A stretch of DNA of 64,000 bases from Natrinema amylolyticus_A. GTDB lineage: Archaea > Halobacteriota > Halobacteria > Halobacteriales > Natrialbaceae. Positions 48,936-57,213 of this stretch are shown here, one piece after another. The position numbers and the translations under genes are program-made. The stretch covers positions 70,437-134,436 of the forward strand of contig NZ_JBHUDI010000008.1 in assembly GCF_042678045.1 (NCBI RefSeq), read 5' to 3'. The notes beneath the pieces are model-generated. The model saw only the letters and a list, made by a program, of their open reading frames with translations, was not told the origin of the DNA and did not search any database. Position 1 is the first letter of the stretch, and each line of letters opens with the position of its first letter.

Positions 48936-50498
48936 CTACACGTCGTCGACGTTGGCCCGCAGATCGACGACGTGCTCGCGGATCGCCTCGAGGTCGCCGG
49001 CCTCGCGTTTGGTATCGACGTGTGAGTACATCAGTCCCATCCGGTGATTGTCGCGGAGTTTCGCTTCGTTTCGGGCCAAAAAGTCCCAGTAGAGGGCGTT
49101 GAACGGACACGCACCTTCGCCGGTCGTCTTGTCGCTGTCGTAGCGGCAGTCGGCGCAGTAGTCGGACATCCGATCGACGTAATTCGCCGACGAGACGTAC
49201 GGCTTCGTCGCGAAGACACCATAGGCGTACTGGCCCATCTCGACGACGTTCGGGGTCGTCACCCAGTGATAGGCGTCGACGTAGGTCGCGTGAAACCACT
49301 CGTTGAGTTCCCGAGGCTCGACGCCCCACAGCGTCGCGAAGTTCGCCAGGACCATCAGCCGCTGAATGTGGTGGGCGTATCCCCGATCGTAGACGTCGCC
49401 GATCGTCTCGGCGAGACAGTTCATCCCCGTCTCGCCCGTCCAGTAAAAGTCCGGCAGCGAAGCCGTCGCCTCGAGCTGGTTGGCACTCGCCAGTTCCGGC
49501 ATCGTCTGTCGATACACGTGACGGACGAACTCGCGCCAGCCCAGAAGCTGCCTGATACAGCCCTCCGCGGACGGAAGCGAGACCGCATCCCGGTCGTGGT
49601 AGGCCGTTTCGACCGCCTCAATCACTTCGAGTGGGTGTAACAGGCCGATGTTGATAACCGCGCTCAAAAGCGAGTGGGCCATTGCCCAGTCGTCGGTTCG
49701 CATCGCATCTTGGTAGGGACCGAACGCGGGAAGCCGATACTCGAGGAAGTGCTCGAGGTGGTCGCGGGCTCCATCGCGAGTTACCGGCCAACGAACCCCC
49801 TCGGTACTGCCCCAGGTGTCGAACGTCGACTCGACCCAGGCAGCGGTCTCCTCGACTACTACGTCGGGCTCCGGGGAGGGGGCGGGTGGTGCCTTCCACT
49901 CTTCGGGCGGGAATTCACGATTTTGGTCGTCGAAGTTCCACTCGCCGCCGACCGGCTCCTTGCCGTCCATCAGCACGCCGGACTCCCGGCGCATCCATCG
50001 GTAGAATTGTTCGTGCGTGAACGTCTCTGCGCCATCGGCCCACTCGTCGAACGCCCCGCGGGTGCTGACGAACAGTTCGTTCTCGCAGACCCGAAGGTCG
50101 CCACCGGCGTCGGCGACGAGGTCACGAAATCGCCGCTCGGAGCCGTAGCTCGGCGACCGCATTGTCACGAGCGTGGCGTCGGGATGCTCCGCGAAGAACG
50201 TCTCGAGTGCGTCGCCGAACGTCTCCGCCTTGAGATAGATCACGTTGTAGCCGGCGTCGGACAAGCGATCCCTGAACCGGCGCATTGCGGCGAACACGAG
50301 CGTGAGCTTGTGGTGGTGGTACGGCAGCCGGCGGGCGAAGCCGTGTGCCTCGATCAGCAACACTCGGTTGCCATCGGGCGCTCGAGCAAGCGGCCCACAG
50401 CGTTCAGTGAGGTGTGTCCCGAGGACCCAAGGGACATCGTCGTCACCCAGGGTATATTCACGGACCGTCCCGACTGTCGGCTGGTGCATACCGGTCAC
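48936..50498 (-). CDS. Iron-sulfur photolyase/cryptochrome (FeS-BCP/PhrB-type)
   Basis: A 520-aa flavoprotein of the bacterial cryptochrome/(6-4)-photolyase group that carries a [4Fe-4S] cluster. The predicted Cys ligands are in EGCIRQLLG, MSDYCADC and GEGACPFN. Other landmarks are RLPYHHHKLTLVFAAMRRF in the N-terminal domain and GYAHHIQRLMVLANFATLWG, which holds the His pair used in (6-4) photolyases, together with WVTTPNVVEMGQYAYG. It likely repairs (6-4) photoproducts. It converges with the membrane-protein gene. Confidence 0.9.
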   Translation of the reverse strand: MTGMHQPTVGTVREYTLGDDDVPWVLGTHLTERCGPLARAPDGNRVLLIEAHGFARRLPYHHHKLTLVFAAMRRFRDRLSDAGYNVIYLKAETFGDALETFFAEHPDATLVTMRSPSYGSERRFRDLVADAGGDLRVCENELFVSTRGAFDEWADGAETFTHEQFYRWMRRESGVLMDGKEPVGGEWNFDDQNREFPPEEWKAPPAPSPEPDVVVEETAAWVESTFDTWGSTEGVRWPVTRDGARDHLEHFLEYRLPAFGPYQDAMRTDDWAMAHSLLSAVINIGLLHPLEVIEAVETAYHDRDAVSLPSAEGCIRQLLGWREFVRHVYRQTMPELASANQLEATASLPDFYWTGETGMNCLAETIGDVYDRGYAHHIQRLMVLANFATLWGVEPRELNEWFHATYVDAYHWVTTPNVVEMGQYAYGVFATKPYVSSANYVDRMSDYCADCRYDSDKTTGEGACPFNALYWDFLARNEAKLRDNHRMGLMYSHVDTKREAGDLEAIREHVVDLRANVDDV

Positions 50499-50526
50499 AC
50501 GAATCGGTCGGGGATAATTCCCATCC

Positions 50527-51189
50527 CTACAACAATTCCAGAACGGCGCTCAGGCTCTCGGCCTCGACGGTAGGCTCTATCTCAAGGTGACGAGTGGCGT
50601 TGTGATCTCGACGGAGAAAGACAGTATCAAAGCCTGCCCGCTGGCCGGCGACAATGTCGCTCTCACTGTCGCCGACGTACAGCGGGTTCGAACAGTCCAG
50701 ATCGGCCGCAGCAGCCTCGAGATATGTCGATTCAGGCTTCTTTTCTCGAAGGCTCTCGCGGGTCGGCTCTCTGGCACGGACCGTCTCGACGTACCCGTAA
50801 AGGCCGTGCTCTCGAAGAACGAACTCGACGATCCGGGTTTGGTTGTTGCTCACGATCCCAGTCGGGACCTCGACACGCTCGAGACTCGTTACGTCCTCGT
50901 ACGGTACTTTTCGCCCGGCTCTTGTTTCCCTCCGCAGCGTTTGCTCGATTCGCTGCTCCCGACACTGCCAGAGCCGGTCGGGATCCACCCCGTATCGATC
51001 CGCAACAGCACACAGGTCGTCCTCCCAGACTCGGATCGTGATCGCGTCGACATCGTCGGGACTCGGGTTCGAGATTCCGGCATCGACGAACGCATCGGTC
51101 GCGGCGGCTCGTAACACTTGGTGCGAACAGAGCGTAACGATCACGCCGTCGTGATCGAGGAGCAGTCCATCGTACCGCGTCTCGGTCAT
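50527..51189 (-). CDS. HAD-superfamily hydrolase (phosphoglycolate-phosphatase-like)
   Basis: A 220-aa protein starting MTETRYDGLLLDHDGVIVTL. HAD motifs I (DHDGV, nucleophile Asp), II (VSNNQT), III (Lys around SLREKKPE) and IV (YVGDSESDIVAGQRAG) are visible. It dephosphorylates a small phosphorylated metabolite, unidentified. It starts 28 bp upstream of the FeS-type photolyase gene on the same strand. Confidence 0.85.
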   Translation of the reverse strand: MTETRYDGLLLDHDGVIVTLCSHQVLRAAATDAFVDAGISNPSPDDVDAITIRVWEDDLCAVADRYGVDPDRLWQCREQRIEQTLRRETRAGRKVPYEDVTSLERVEVPTGIVSNNQTRIVEFVLREHGLYGYVETVRAREPTRESLREKKPESTYLEAAAADLDCSNPLYVGDSESDIVAGQRAGFDTVFLRRDHNATRHLEIEPTVEAESLSAVLELL

Positions 51190-51471
51190 TGTCTCGATAT
51201 TGGATCCAGCAGTACTGTGGCTGTCGGTTCCGGAGATCCGTAGATTTTCGCACGTGAATCCACCGTTCGAGAGCGCAGATGCTCCGGTGTATCTTGAGAG
51301 ACCGGAATGCTTCGAGTAAGTCGCTCGAACGATCAGTTAGCACAACAGTTGATTCGACCCACAGTCACGGCAGGCCGAAAGAAAGCGGAATTATGTGTAG
51401 TTGGATAGCGATTTGCCGTCAGACCGATTTCGTAGCAGTCTCATGAATGGTCTCTCAATGGTGAACCAAGT
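51190..51471. other. Intergenic region before the transposase remnant
   Basis: No gene is supported. The AT-rich edge near 51370-51410 coincides with the start of transposase-like sequence. Confidence 0.3.
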
Positions 51472-51894
51472 GTGTCGCTGGGGATTGGCGGATCGCCGGA
51501 ATCGATAGATTCCGCGATCCGCACCGAGGACAGTACGCATCTCCGCCAGCAACTCGTAATTCAAAAGCTCGAGAACCGTCTTCTCCGTCGCCAACTCGCT
51601 GCACAGCAACAGCAGATAGAGGAACTTGAGACTCGCCTCAAGCGGTACGAAAACCCAAACCTGACTGCCCTCTTTCGACACGACCTGAGCGGTCAGCTCA
51701 ACTACACAGACCGGAACCACATCGAGAAATGGTTCCAGACTGTGTCGATGCGAATCGACCGCTTTCACTCGTTTTGTCGGGGCAGTCCAGCCAGTGCACG
51801 TCGCTGGCTCAGACGGTTTAGACACCACTATAACCACGATCGACCAAATCAAGCACTCGATGGCCGAACGCCAGCTCAGGAGGTGCTGAACTAG
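51472..51894 (+). pseudogene. Chimeric transposase remnant (IS66-like start fused to an integrase-type tail)
   Basis: A 140-aa product. The first 65 residues form a coiled coil ending LKRYENPN, as in IS66-type orfs. The remainder (HIEKWFQTVSMRIDRFHSFC, RRFRHHYNHDRPNQALDGRT) is the C-terminus of a DDE transposase of the IS6/IS240 type. Neither active site is complete. It is a fusion made by recombination between two elements. Confidence 0.65.
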
Positions 51895-52127
51895 ACTGTG
51901 CCGAAGAAGGTATCTTGGTCCTGAGGCGCGATGCCATGATCAGCTAGTGTCATTTCAACATTTGATCTAGCTTCACTCTCTTCTGTCATTGGTCCTGTAT
52001 CTGAATCAAATACAGTCGGGACAACCTCGTTTAGTGCACTCTCTGGAAAGTCTGCTATAACCCCTGCATCTTCGACAAATTGAGAAGGTGCTTCTTCGCT
52101 TCCAAACAACTGAAGTTCGGGTGACAT
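51891..52127 (-). CDS. Small acidic hypothetical protein
   Basis: A 78-aa acidic protein starting MSPELQLFGSEEAPSQFVED, with Glu/Asp throughout and no hydrophobic helix. It converges on the transposase remnant, overlapping its stop. The AT content is higher than the surrounding genes, consistent with foreign DNA. The function is unknown. Confidence 0.5.
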   Translation of the reverse strand: MSPELQLFGSEEAPSQFVEDAGVIADFPESALNEVVPTVFDSDTGPMTEESEARSNVEMTLADHGIAPQDQDTFFGTV

Positions 52128-52225
52128 TTTCTGCTGATTATTCTCATAGGAGGCATTTAATGGTTCTAGTCCCTAATCTTACAAATGGCTGTGTAGAGAA
52201 GAGGGATATAGACGGGGAATAAGCA

Positions 52226-52575
52226 CTATTCTTGGAGTGATGCCTGGGGTTGGACGCCGTCAGAATCTAATTCCCGAATATGCACACGAACATCTGCGTT
52301 GATTTTGGACGATATATCTGAGTATCGATGACGATCTCTTTTGAAGAGACTAAGGTGGCTGTCGTGAAGGTCGTGCAGTTCGTGGATTACCAGACGGACA
52401 ACAAGGTGTATAGGTCGACGATTTCAGTAGCGAACGTGTGCAGTTGATTGCGTATGCGAATGGATCGATGCCGGGAGAGATCTTCGATGCGGAACTCGCT
52501 ATAGCGATGCCTTCGTCGTGGGAAGGAGAAGTCTTGAGAGTGATAGCGAGTTTTGAGGACTGAAACTAACACCAT
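52226..52575 (-). pseudogene. Frameshifted small gene upstream of the conjugation-like module
   Basis: The minus-strand frame from ATG at 52575 (MVLVSVLKTRYHSQDFSFPR ... ATEIVDLYTLLSV) stops at 52387-52389. A second frame, overlapping it between about 52390 and 52425, continues with IHELHDLHDSHLSLFKRDRH and RVHIRELDSDGVQPQASLQE to TAG at 52226-52228. The two halves read as one protein of about 118 aa split by a one-base shift. The remaining part of 52128-52653 shows no gene. Confidence 0.45.
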
Positions 52576-52653
52576 TAGTAAGTTTTATCGGAAATTTTTA
52601 TATAGCATATTCAATAAGTGTTCTGTGTGTTCAAATCCCATGGTGAATGAACC

Positions 52654-52914
52654 ATGCAAAATGCAGACACTATGAGTGGCTTGGTTCAACTGATCGACGC
52701 AGTATCAGTCCTCCCGCAACCCGAGCCACATCCGCCTACTAGGTCCCAAGACGGACTGGTCGAGCAGACGCCCTTCGACGAGACTCGTTCTCGGAGCCCT
52801 CGAGGTGAGGTGAGTGATCGAACTGAAGCAGCCCCCGTTAGTGTGGCTCTCGAGGCGCTGTTCGAAACATTCCATGCAGACCGTTACACCAATGAGTACC
52901 AATTCACCGCGTAA
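52654..52914 (+). CDS. Hypothetical protein at the start of the conjugation-like module
   Basis: An 86-aa hydrophilic protein (MQNADTMSGLVQLIDAVSVL) with Pro- and Ser-rich middle sections. It overlaps the next gene by 23 bp, and an AT-rich promoter lies upstream near 52585-52610. It is probably the first gene of the transcription unit, but nothing identifies its function. Confidence 0.5.
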   Translation: MQNADTMSGLVQLIDAVSVLPQPEPHPPTRSQDGLVEQTPFDETRSRSPRGEVSDRTEAAPVSVALEALFETFHADRYTNEYQFTA

Positions 52915-53347
52915 GTCGCCAGATGCGTCGACTGAATGCCCTGATTTGCTGGCTGGGTTCCGACAAGCGTGTAGGCGAGTCGCGCCGGCAGCGACCTCAC
53001 TTGCTGTGTGGCTGACCTTCATTGCCCTTGCTTCCGGATCGGTAGCTGCCCAGTCGAGTGTGGGTGACGTCTACTGTGGAACCGGTGTCGAGACCGGCAT
53101 TGGCATCGTTTTTGGAGCTGTTGCTGGTCTCGGTCTTCCAGCAACGGGATTCTACGTCGGTCGAGCTGGCCTCTCGTACATGCGTGCCGGTGGGAATCCC
53201 GAAAAGAAGAATCAGGCCAAAGAGAGACTCGTGATGTCGGGCATCGGGTTCGGGATTATCGTCCTCGCGCTGATCTCACCTGAGCTGATTGACAAGGTTG
53301 GAAGTCAGATGGGATTCGGCTTCTCAGACTGTGTCAAACCGTTCTGA
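52892..53347 (+). CDS. Pilin-like small membrane protein (VirB2/TrbC-like)
   Basis: A 151-aa protein starting MSTNSPRKSPDASTECPDLL, followed by a signal-like helix (VAPAATSLAVWLTFIALASGS) that ends in an Ala-rich cleavage site VAAQS and two further hydrophobic helices (TGIGIVFGAVAGLGLPATGF and SGIGFGIIVLALISPEL). Small proteins with a signal and two helices in a conserved cluster ahead of VirB6/VirB4-like genes are typical pilin subunits in archaeal T4SS-like systems. The assignment is from shape and context. Confidence 0.65.
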   Translation: MSTNSPRKSPDASTECPDLLAGFRQACRRVAPAATSLAVWLTFIALASGSVAAQSSVGDVYCGTGVETGIGIVFGAVAGLGLPATGFYVGRAGLSYMRAGGNPEKKNQAKERLVMSGIGFGIIVLALISPELIDKVGSQMGFGFSDCVKPF

Positions 53348-53378
53348 GCCACCAGAGCTTGCGGTTGCCTGAAGCCCA

Positions 53379-55133
53379 ATGACCACGCCACGTGTGATCG
53401 ACGTTGCCCTCATGCTTCTTGTCGCAAGCGGAGGCGCTGTGTTCTTGGCTGTCGGTGTCGCTGTTGCCGAGCCGAATTCGAGTCCAGCGATTCCTGCGGA
53501 TGGGCCAGATTACGGCGTGAACGAGACACGGTTCCCGCTGTTGTGGTCGGATGACCTCGATCAGCAAAACCGCTCGAGCGAGGAATTCGAGGACACAATT
53601 TCCTCTGGGCCGGAGTTTTCGACCCGGCTTGCAGGGTCGACAGACGTCCCGTTCGAGAAGCCAATCGAAGACGTCGAGAGGTGGAACAGCGGTGATCTCC
53701 AGGACTTTGATCCTGGCGGCGAGAAAACCTCTGTCCATCCCGAACGGGCACACCTCGAGGATGGGCTCTACATCCGGGATGCGTACACGAGCATCGCTGC
53801 AGTCCAGCCGTCGACGGTGCTGCACTCGGGGAATACCTCGACGCGGTACGTCACGCCAGACGGCGAGGTCCTTGCGATAGCCGATTACCGGGTCCGTGTC
53901 CCAGACGATGACACGAGCGGCTCTGTCCGCCATCACTGGTCGATTGCTGACACTGCCGTTGACACGGTTGTCCTACAGACAGAGAATTGGATACTCGATG
54001 CTGATCACGGCCATCGCTCCACTCTCGAGTATCGGGGACTGTCGGGAGCGCAGAATCTGACTGTCGAGGCCACAATCACTGCTCGCCTTCGCCATGAAAC
54101 CCGGACGTGTACTGATTACAATAGCACGAGCGGGTCCTGTGAGGGCTCATGGGAAACAGAGGTCGACTATCCAACCGAACAGGTAACAGCGACTGATTCA
54201 CGCCACGCGGTTGTGGCGCAAATCGATGATAACGGTGCGAAGCGCGTTACATTCGAGAACGGTGCAACTCACACTGGTGTCGTCATTCACCCAGGAACCC
54301 AGTGGTCTGCAATCGATATTGGCAGTGACGCGCGTCTCCGTGGAAATTGGCGGTTCTATTCGGCGGGAGTCGATGGCTGGCGGACGATGGTCTCTCGGAC
54401 GGACACAGAGACGACTCGGACGAATTCGTCTGTTCGTCCGGTACAACTCCACGCCATCCCCACGCAGAAACGGCCGGATATGCCGAGCAAGGCAACGGAC
54501 GATGCCGAGCCACCGTTAGTGATCGAAGAGGCGTGGGGAAGCAAACACGCTGGCCCGTCCCTCTCGAGCGAGATTGCTATTCCGACGGTTGACAACTATA
54601 CGAATGCGACATCGATCGCCGTCCGCTCAGAGACGCTTCCAGCAGCCACCTTCGACGAGGTGACCGTTCACGGGATCGTTCGTGGCCAGTCAGAGACGAT
54701 TTCGGTCACCGACAACGGAACCGTTCGTGACACAACTCTCGAGTTGGCCGTTCTCGAGGCAAACTCGTCGGGAACGCTTGTCCAGGCATCCGTCACGGAG
54801 ACAACGACCGGTGATCCGGTCACGACTGGGCGAGTCGCCATCGGCAATCAATCGGCTGCGCTGAACGCGAGCGGAATGGCTGTCCTTGAACTCGAGAAGC
54901 AGCCGTCATCGCTCATCGATGGCCAGTACGTTCCCGCAGACTGGTGGCGTGCCGATCAGTTGTACTCAGCAGCCGAGGATCGGGCGATGGTTCCCCCGAA
55001 CTACCCCGAGTTTCAGAAGCTTGTCCAGTTGTTCCTCGTGACGCTGCTCTGGTTCCTCCCGGTTGCTCTGGCTGTCTACGGTTTTGACTACCTGACTGGC
55101 GGTGCGGTCCTTGGACTACGAGACCATCCATGA
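53379..55133 (+). CDS. Large secreted, membrane-anchored surface protein of the module
   Basis: A 584-aa protein with an N-terminal signal (VIDVALMLLVASGGAVFLAV), an extracellular beta-rich body with Asn-x-Thr/Ser sites and Ig-like segments, and a C-terminal membrane helix (LVQLFLVTLLWFLPVALAVY). It might form the outer part of the conjugation machinery or mediate cell contact. It overlaps the next gene by ATGA. No family was recognised. Confidence 0.7.
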   Translation: MTTPRVIDVALMLLVASGGAVFLAVGVAVAEPNSSPAIPADGPDYGVNETRFPLLWSDDLDQQNRSSEEFEDTISSGPEFSTRLAGSTDVPFEKPIEDVERWNSGDLQDFDPGGEKTSVHPERAHLEDGLYIRDAYTSIAAVQPSTVLHSGNTSTRYVTPDGEVLAIADYRVRVPDDDTSGSVRHHWSIADTAVDTVVLQTENWILDADHGHRSTLEYRGLSGAQNLTVEATITARLRHETRTCTDYNSTSGSCEGSWETEVDYPTEQVTATDSRHAVVAQIDDNGAKRVTFENGATHTGVVIHPGTQWSAIDIGSDARLRGNWRFYSAGVDGWRTMVSRTDTETTRTNSSVRPVQLHAIPTQKRPDMPSKATDDAEPPLVIEEAWGSKHAGPSLSSEIAIPTVDNYTNATSIAVRSETLPAATFDEVTVHGIVRGQSETISVTDNGTVRDTTLELAVLEANSSGTLVQASVTETTTGDPVTTGRVAIGNQSAALNASGMAVLELEKQPSSLIDGQYVPADWWRADQLYSAAEDRAMVPPNYPEFQKLVQLFLVTLLWFLPVALAVYGFDYLTGGAVLGLRDHP

Positions 55134-55999
55134 CAGAAAATACCAATCCAGACAACAGCGGTATCGCTCGCCGAGCAGTCCTTGCCAGCTTGGGTCTAAG
55201 TACAGCTGCCCTTGCTGGCTGTACGTCGGGGTCGTCCACAGACCCATCGAACACCAGTAACAGTACGGATGGCAACGGAATTAGCGCGGAAGGGAGTGAC
55301 GTCTTCACCTCTGTCGAGATGGGTGACGCAAACCTCGAGATCGAAGTTGCCGATGATGTGTCGGTGGAGTTCATCAACCTCATCGATCCGAACGGTGAGT
55401 TGTTCGACCAACAGCGTCTCGCAAGCGGTGAGACCACGACATCGTTCGAAGTTCTCGGTCGCGATCAGGACAGTATCCCAACTGGGGACTACGAACTGAT
55501 TGCTCTCGATGGAGGCGAGCAGGTCGATACGACGACAATCACGCTTGAGGCGGAGTGTACGATTACGGATGTGCTGTGGGCAGTAGAGAACCCCGACATG
55601 GAGTGGGACAAGAATTCGCCTGTCTGGGATGAGTACGCAGCGGTCGTTATTGAGAATACAGGCACGATTCCGTCGTTACTCACCGAACTTCAGTGGAAGG
55701 GTTCACCAGTTGCCCGACTACTGTCGAAGGAATTGCAGTCGTACTACCACGAGACACACTTGCCGCCGGGAAAGACTACAGTCTACTCTAAGGGATCTGT
55801 CTATGCGACAGATGGTGCAGTACACTCGCTAGACTGTGATGAACTCGGTACGGAACCAATGACTGTCACAGCTCATGTCCAAGTCGGATCAAACCCCTCG
55901 TACACCCAGCAAATCAAGTACGGAGATAGTCAGTCATGTGAGCTTACTATCGTTGATGGCAGCTCTGATGAATCCATATCTAGCGGGGGTGAGAATTAG
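55130..55999 (+). CDS. Tat-exported lipoprotein of the module
   Basis: A 289-aa protein with a twin-arginine signal and lipobox (ARRAVLASLGLSTAALAGC; Cys about residue 31), then a Ser/Thr-rich stretch and an Ig-like fold (about 75-285). The gene is coupled to the surface-protein gene and adjoins the VirB6-like gene, so it probably acts at the outer face of the membrane complex. Confidence 0.75.
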   Translation: MTENTNPDNSGIARRAVLASLGLSTAALAGCTSGSSTDPSNTSNSTDGNGISAEGSDVFTSVEMGDANLEIEVADDVSVEFINLIDPNGELFDQQRLASGETTTSFEVLGRDQDSIPTGDYELIALDGGEQVDTTTITLEAECTITDVLWAVENPDMEWDKNSPVWDEYAAVVIENTGTIPSLLTELQWKGSPVARLLSKELQSYYHETHLPPGKTTVYSKGSVYATDGAVHSLDCDELGTEPMTVTAHVQVGSNPSYTQQIKYGDSQSCELTIVDGSSDESISSGGEN

Positions 56000-57208
56000 A
56001 TGGCATGGTTGCAAGAGGAGGTTGAGAACGCAATTAAGAACGTCATTGAGGATTTCACTGATGCTCTTCTCAGCCTTGTCAATGATATCTATGAAGCGAT
56101 TCTAGAACCTATTGTCGGTGTTCCTGCTCCAGAATCGGACTCTGAATATATGGTCATCGGATCCCCAGACAACGCGCCATGGGAGAGTTTGTATCAGGAC
56201 GTATACCTTACATATATTCTCCCACTTTCCATCATGATGATAGTTATCGCCTTTGCTTTCGTTGGTCTCCGGTCGGGCTCCATGAGCGAGTACCGGCGAA
56301 AACAGCTGCTACGACGGCTTGGGCTTGTATTTATGGGTACCTTCGTCTGGTTCCCACTGGTATCGATCCCGCTGCAGTTCTTCGACGCAGTAGGTATGAC
56401 GATCGCTCCAACTGATGAAATGTCTGCGGGGCTCGGTGGCCTTATTCGGTCCTCTCTTGGTGGAACATTTGCTATTCTAGCAATGGTCGTCGTATCGAAC
56501 TTCTTTTTGATCGTTGCAGGGTTCGTCGTCGCTTTCCGGTGGATCGCTCTCTATGTGCTAACACCGATTATGCCGCTATTGGGTGTCCTCTGGTCGATGG
56601 AGGTGTGGCCATTTAGTCCAGCGGCAAACATGGCGCGTCGTGCTTCAGGCATCTATCCTGGATTAGTGCTTGCTGGGATTCCACCAGCGATCCTCTTCCG
56701 GATTGGATGGGAGGTTGGTGGTCTCGAGACTTCTGTGAAAGGGCTCTTCTCCTTGTTTATCGGGTTGACGCTGATCCCTGCAGCGATTATCGCGATGGTC
56801 ATGACCGTCTATTGGAGTAGCCCAGCGATGCGGACGATCGCCCAGAAAGGGGCTACTGCAACGAATCCTGCAGCGGCCAAAGCTGGCGCTGCAAAGGCAA
56901 AACGGACCTCTGGAAAAGCTGTCCGTGGAGCCCGAAACGTCCACCGTGGATACGCAGATAACCAGGTCGGCCCCGTAACGAGGAGCGGCCAGACGACACT
57001 CGGGACCGGCGACTCGAAAGCGTACAAGCTTGGCTCCTCGGCTCGCTCAACGAAGGATCACGCCGGCCGCTACAACAACTTGCGGAAGTCGAAGACAGGA
57101 CGGATGCGCGATAAGGCCGCTGATGACGCTCGCAAAGCGACACGGAAAGCGTCGACTCGAGCGAAGCGTGGGCTCAAAAACACGAAAGAGAAGGTCTCGA
57201 GGTGGTGA
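56000..57208 (+). CDS. Polytopic membrane protein (VirB6/TrbL-like)
   Basis: A 402-aa protein with about six or seven hydrophobic helices between residues 65 and 270 (VYLTYILPLSIMMIVIAFAF, FLIVAGFVVAFRWIALYVLT, LVLAGIPPAILFRIGWEVGG). A basic, Lys/Arg-rich cytoplasmic tail follows (about 280-402, KTGRMRDKAADDARKATRK). This is the layout of VirB6/TrbL inner-membrane T4SS channel components. It directly follows the lipoprotein gene, and the VirB4-like ATPase starts 6 bp later. Confidence 0.75.
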   Translation: MAWLQEEVENAIKNVIEDFTDALLSLVNDIYEAILEPIVGVPAPESDSEYMVIGSPDNAPWESLYQDVYLTYILPLSIMMIVIAFAFVGLRSGSMSEYRRKQLLRRLGLVFMGTFVWFPLVSIPLQFFDAVGMTIAPTDEMSAGLGGLIRSSLGGTFAILAMVVVSNFFLIVAGFVVAFRWIALYVLTPIMPLLGVLWSMEVWPFSPAANMARRASGIYPGLVLAGIPPAILFRIGWEVGGLETSVKGLFSLFIGLTLIPAAIIAMVMTVYWSSPAMRTIAQKGATATNPAAAKAGAAKAKRTSGKAVRGARNVHRGYADNQVGPVTRSGQTTLGTGDSKAYKLGSSARSTKDHAGRYNNLRKSKTGRMRDKAADDARKATRKASTRAKRGLKNTKEKVSRW

Positions 57209-57213
57209 GTTTG

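Noticed and set aside
52625..52645. GTTCAAATCCC, resembling a tRNA T-loop and thus a possible tRNA end or attachment site
   Set aside because: The flanking bases do not form a T-stem, and no anticodon or acceptor arm lies upstream; the module's attachment sites were not found.
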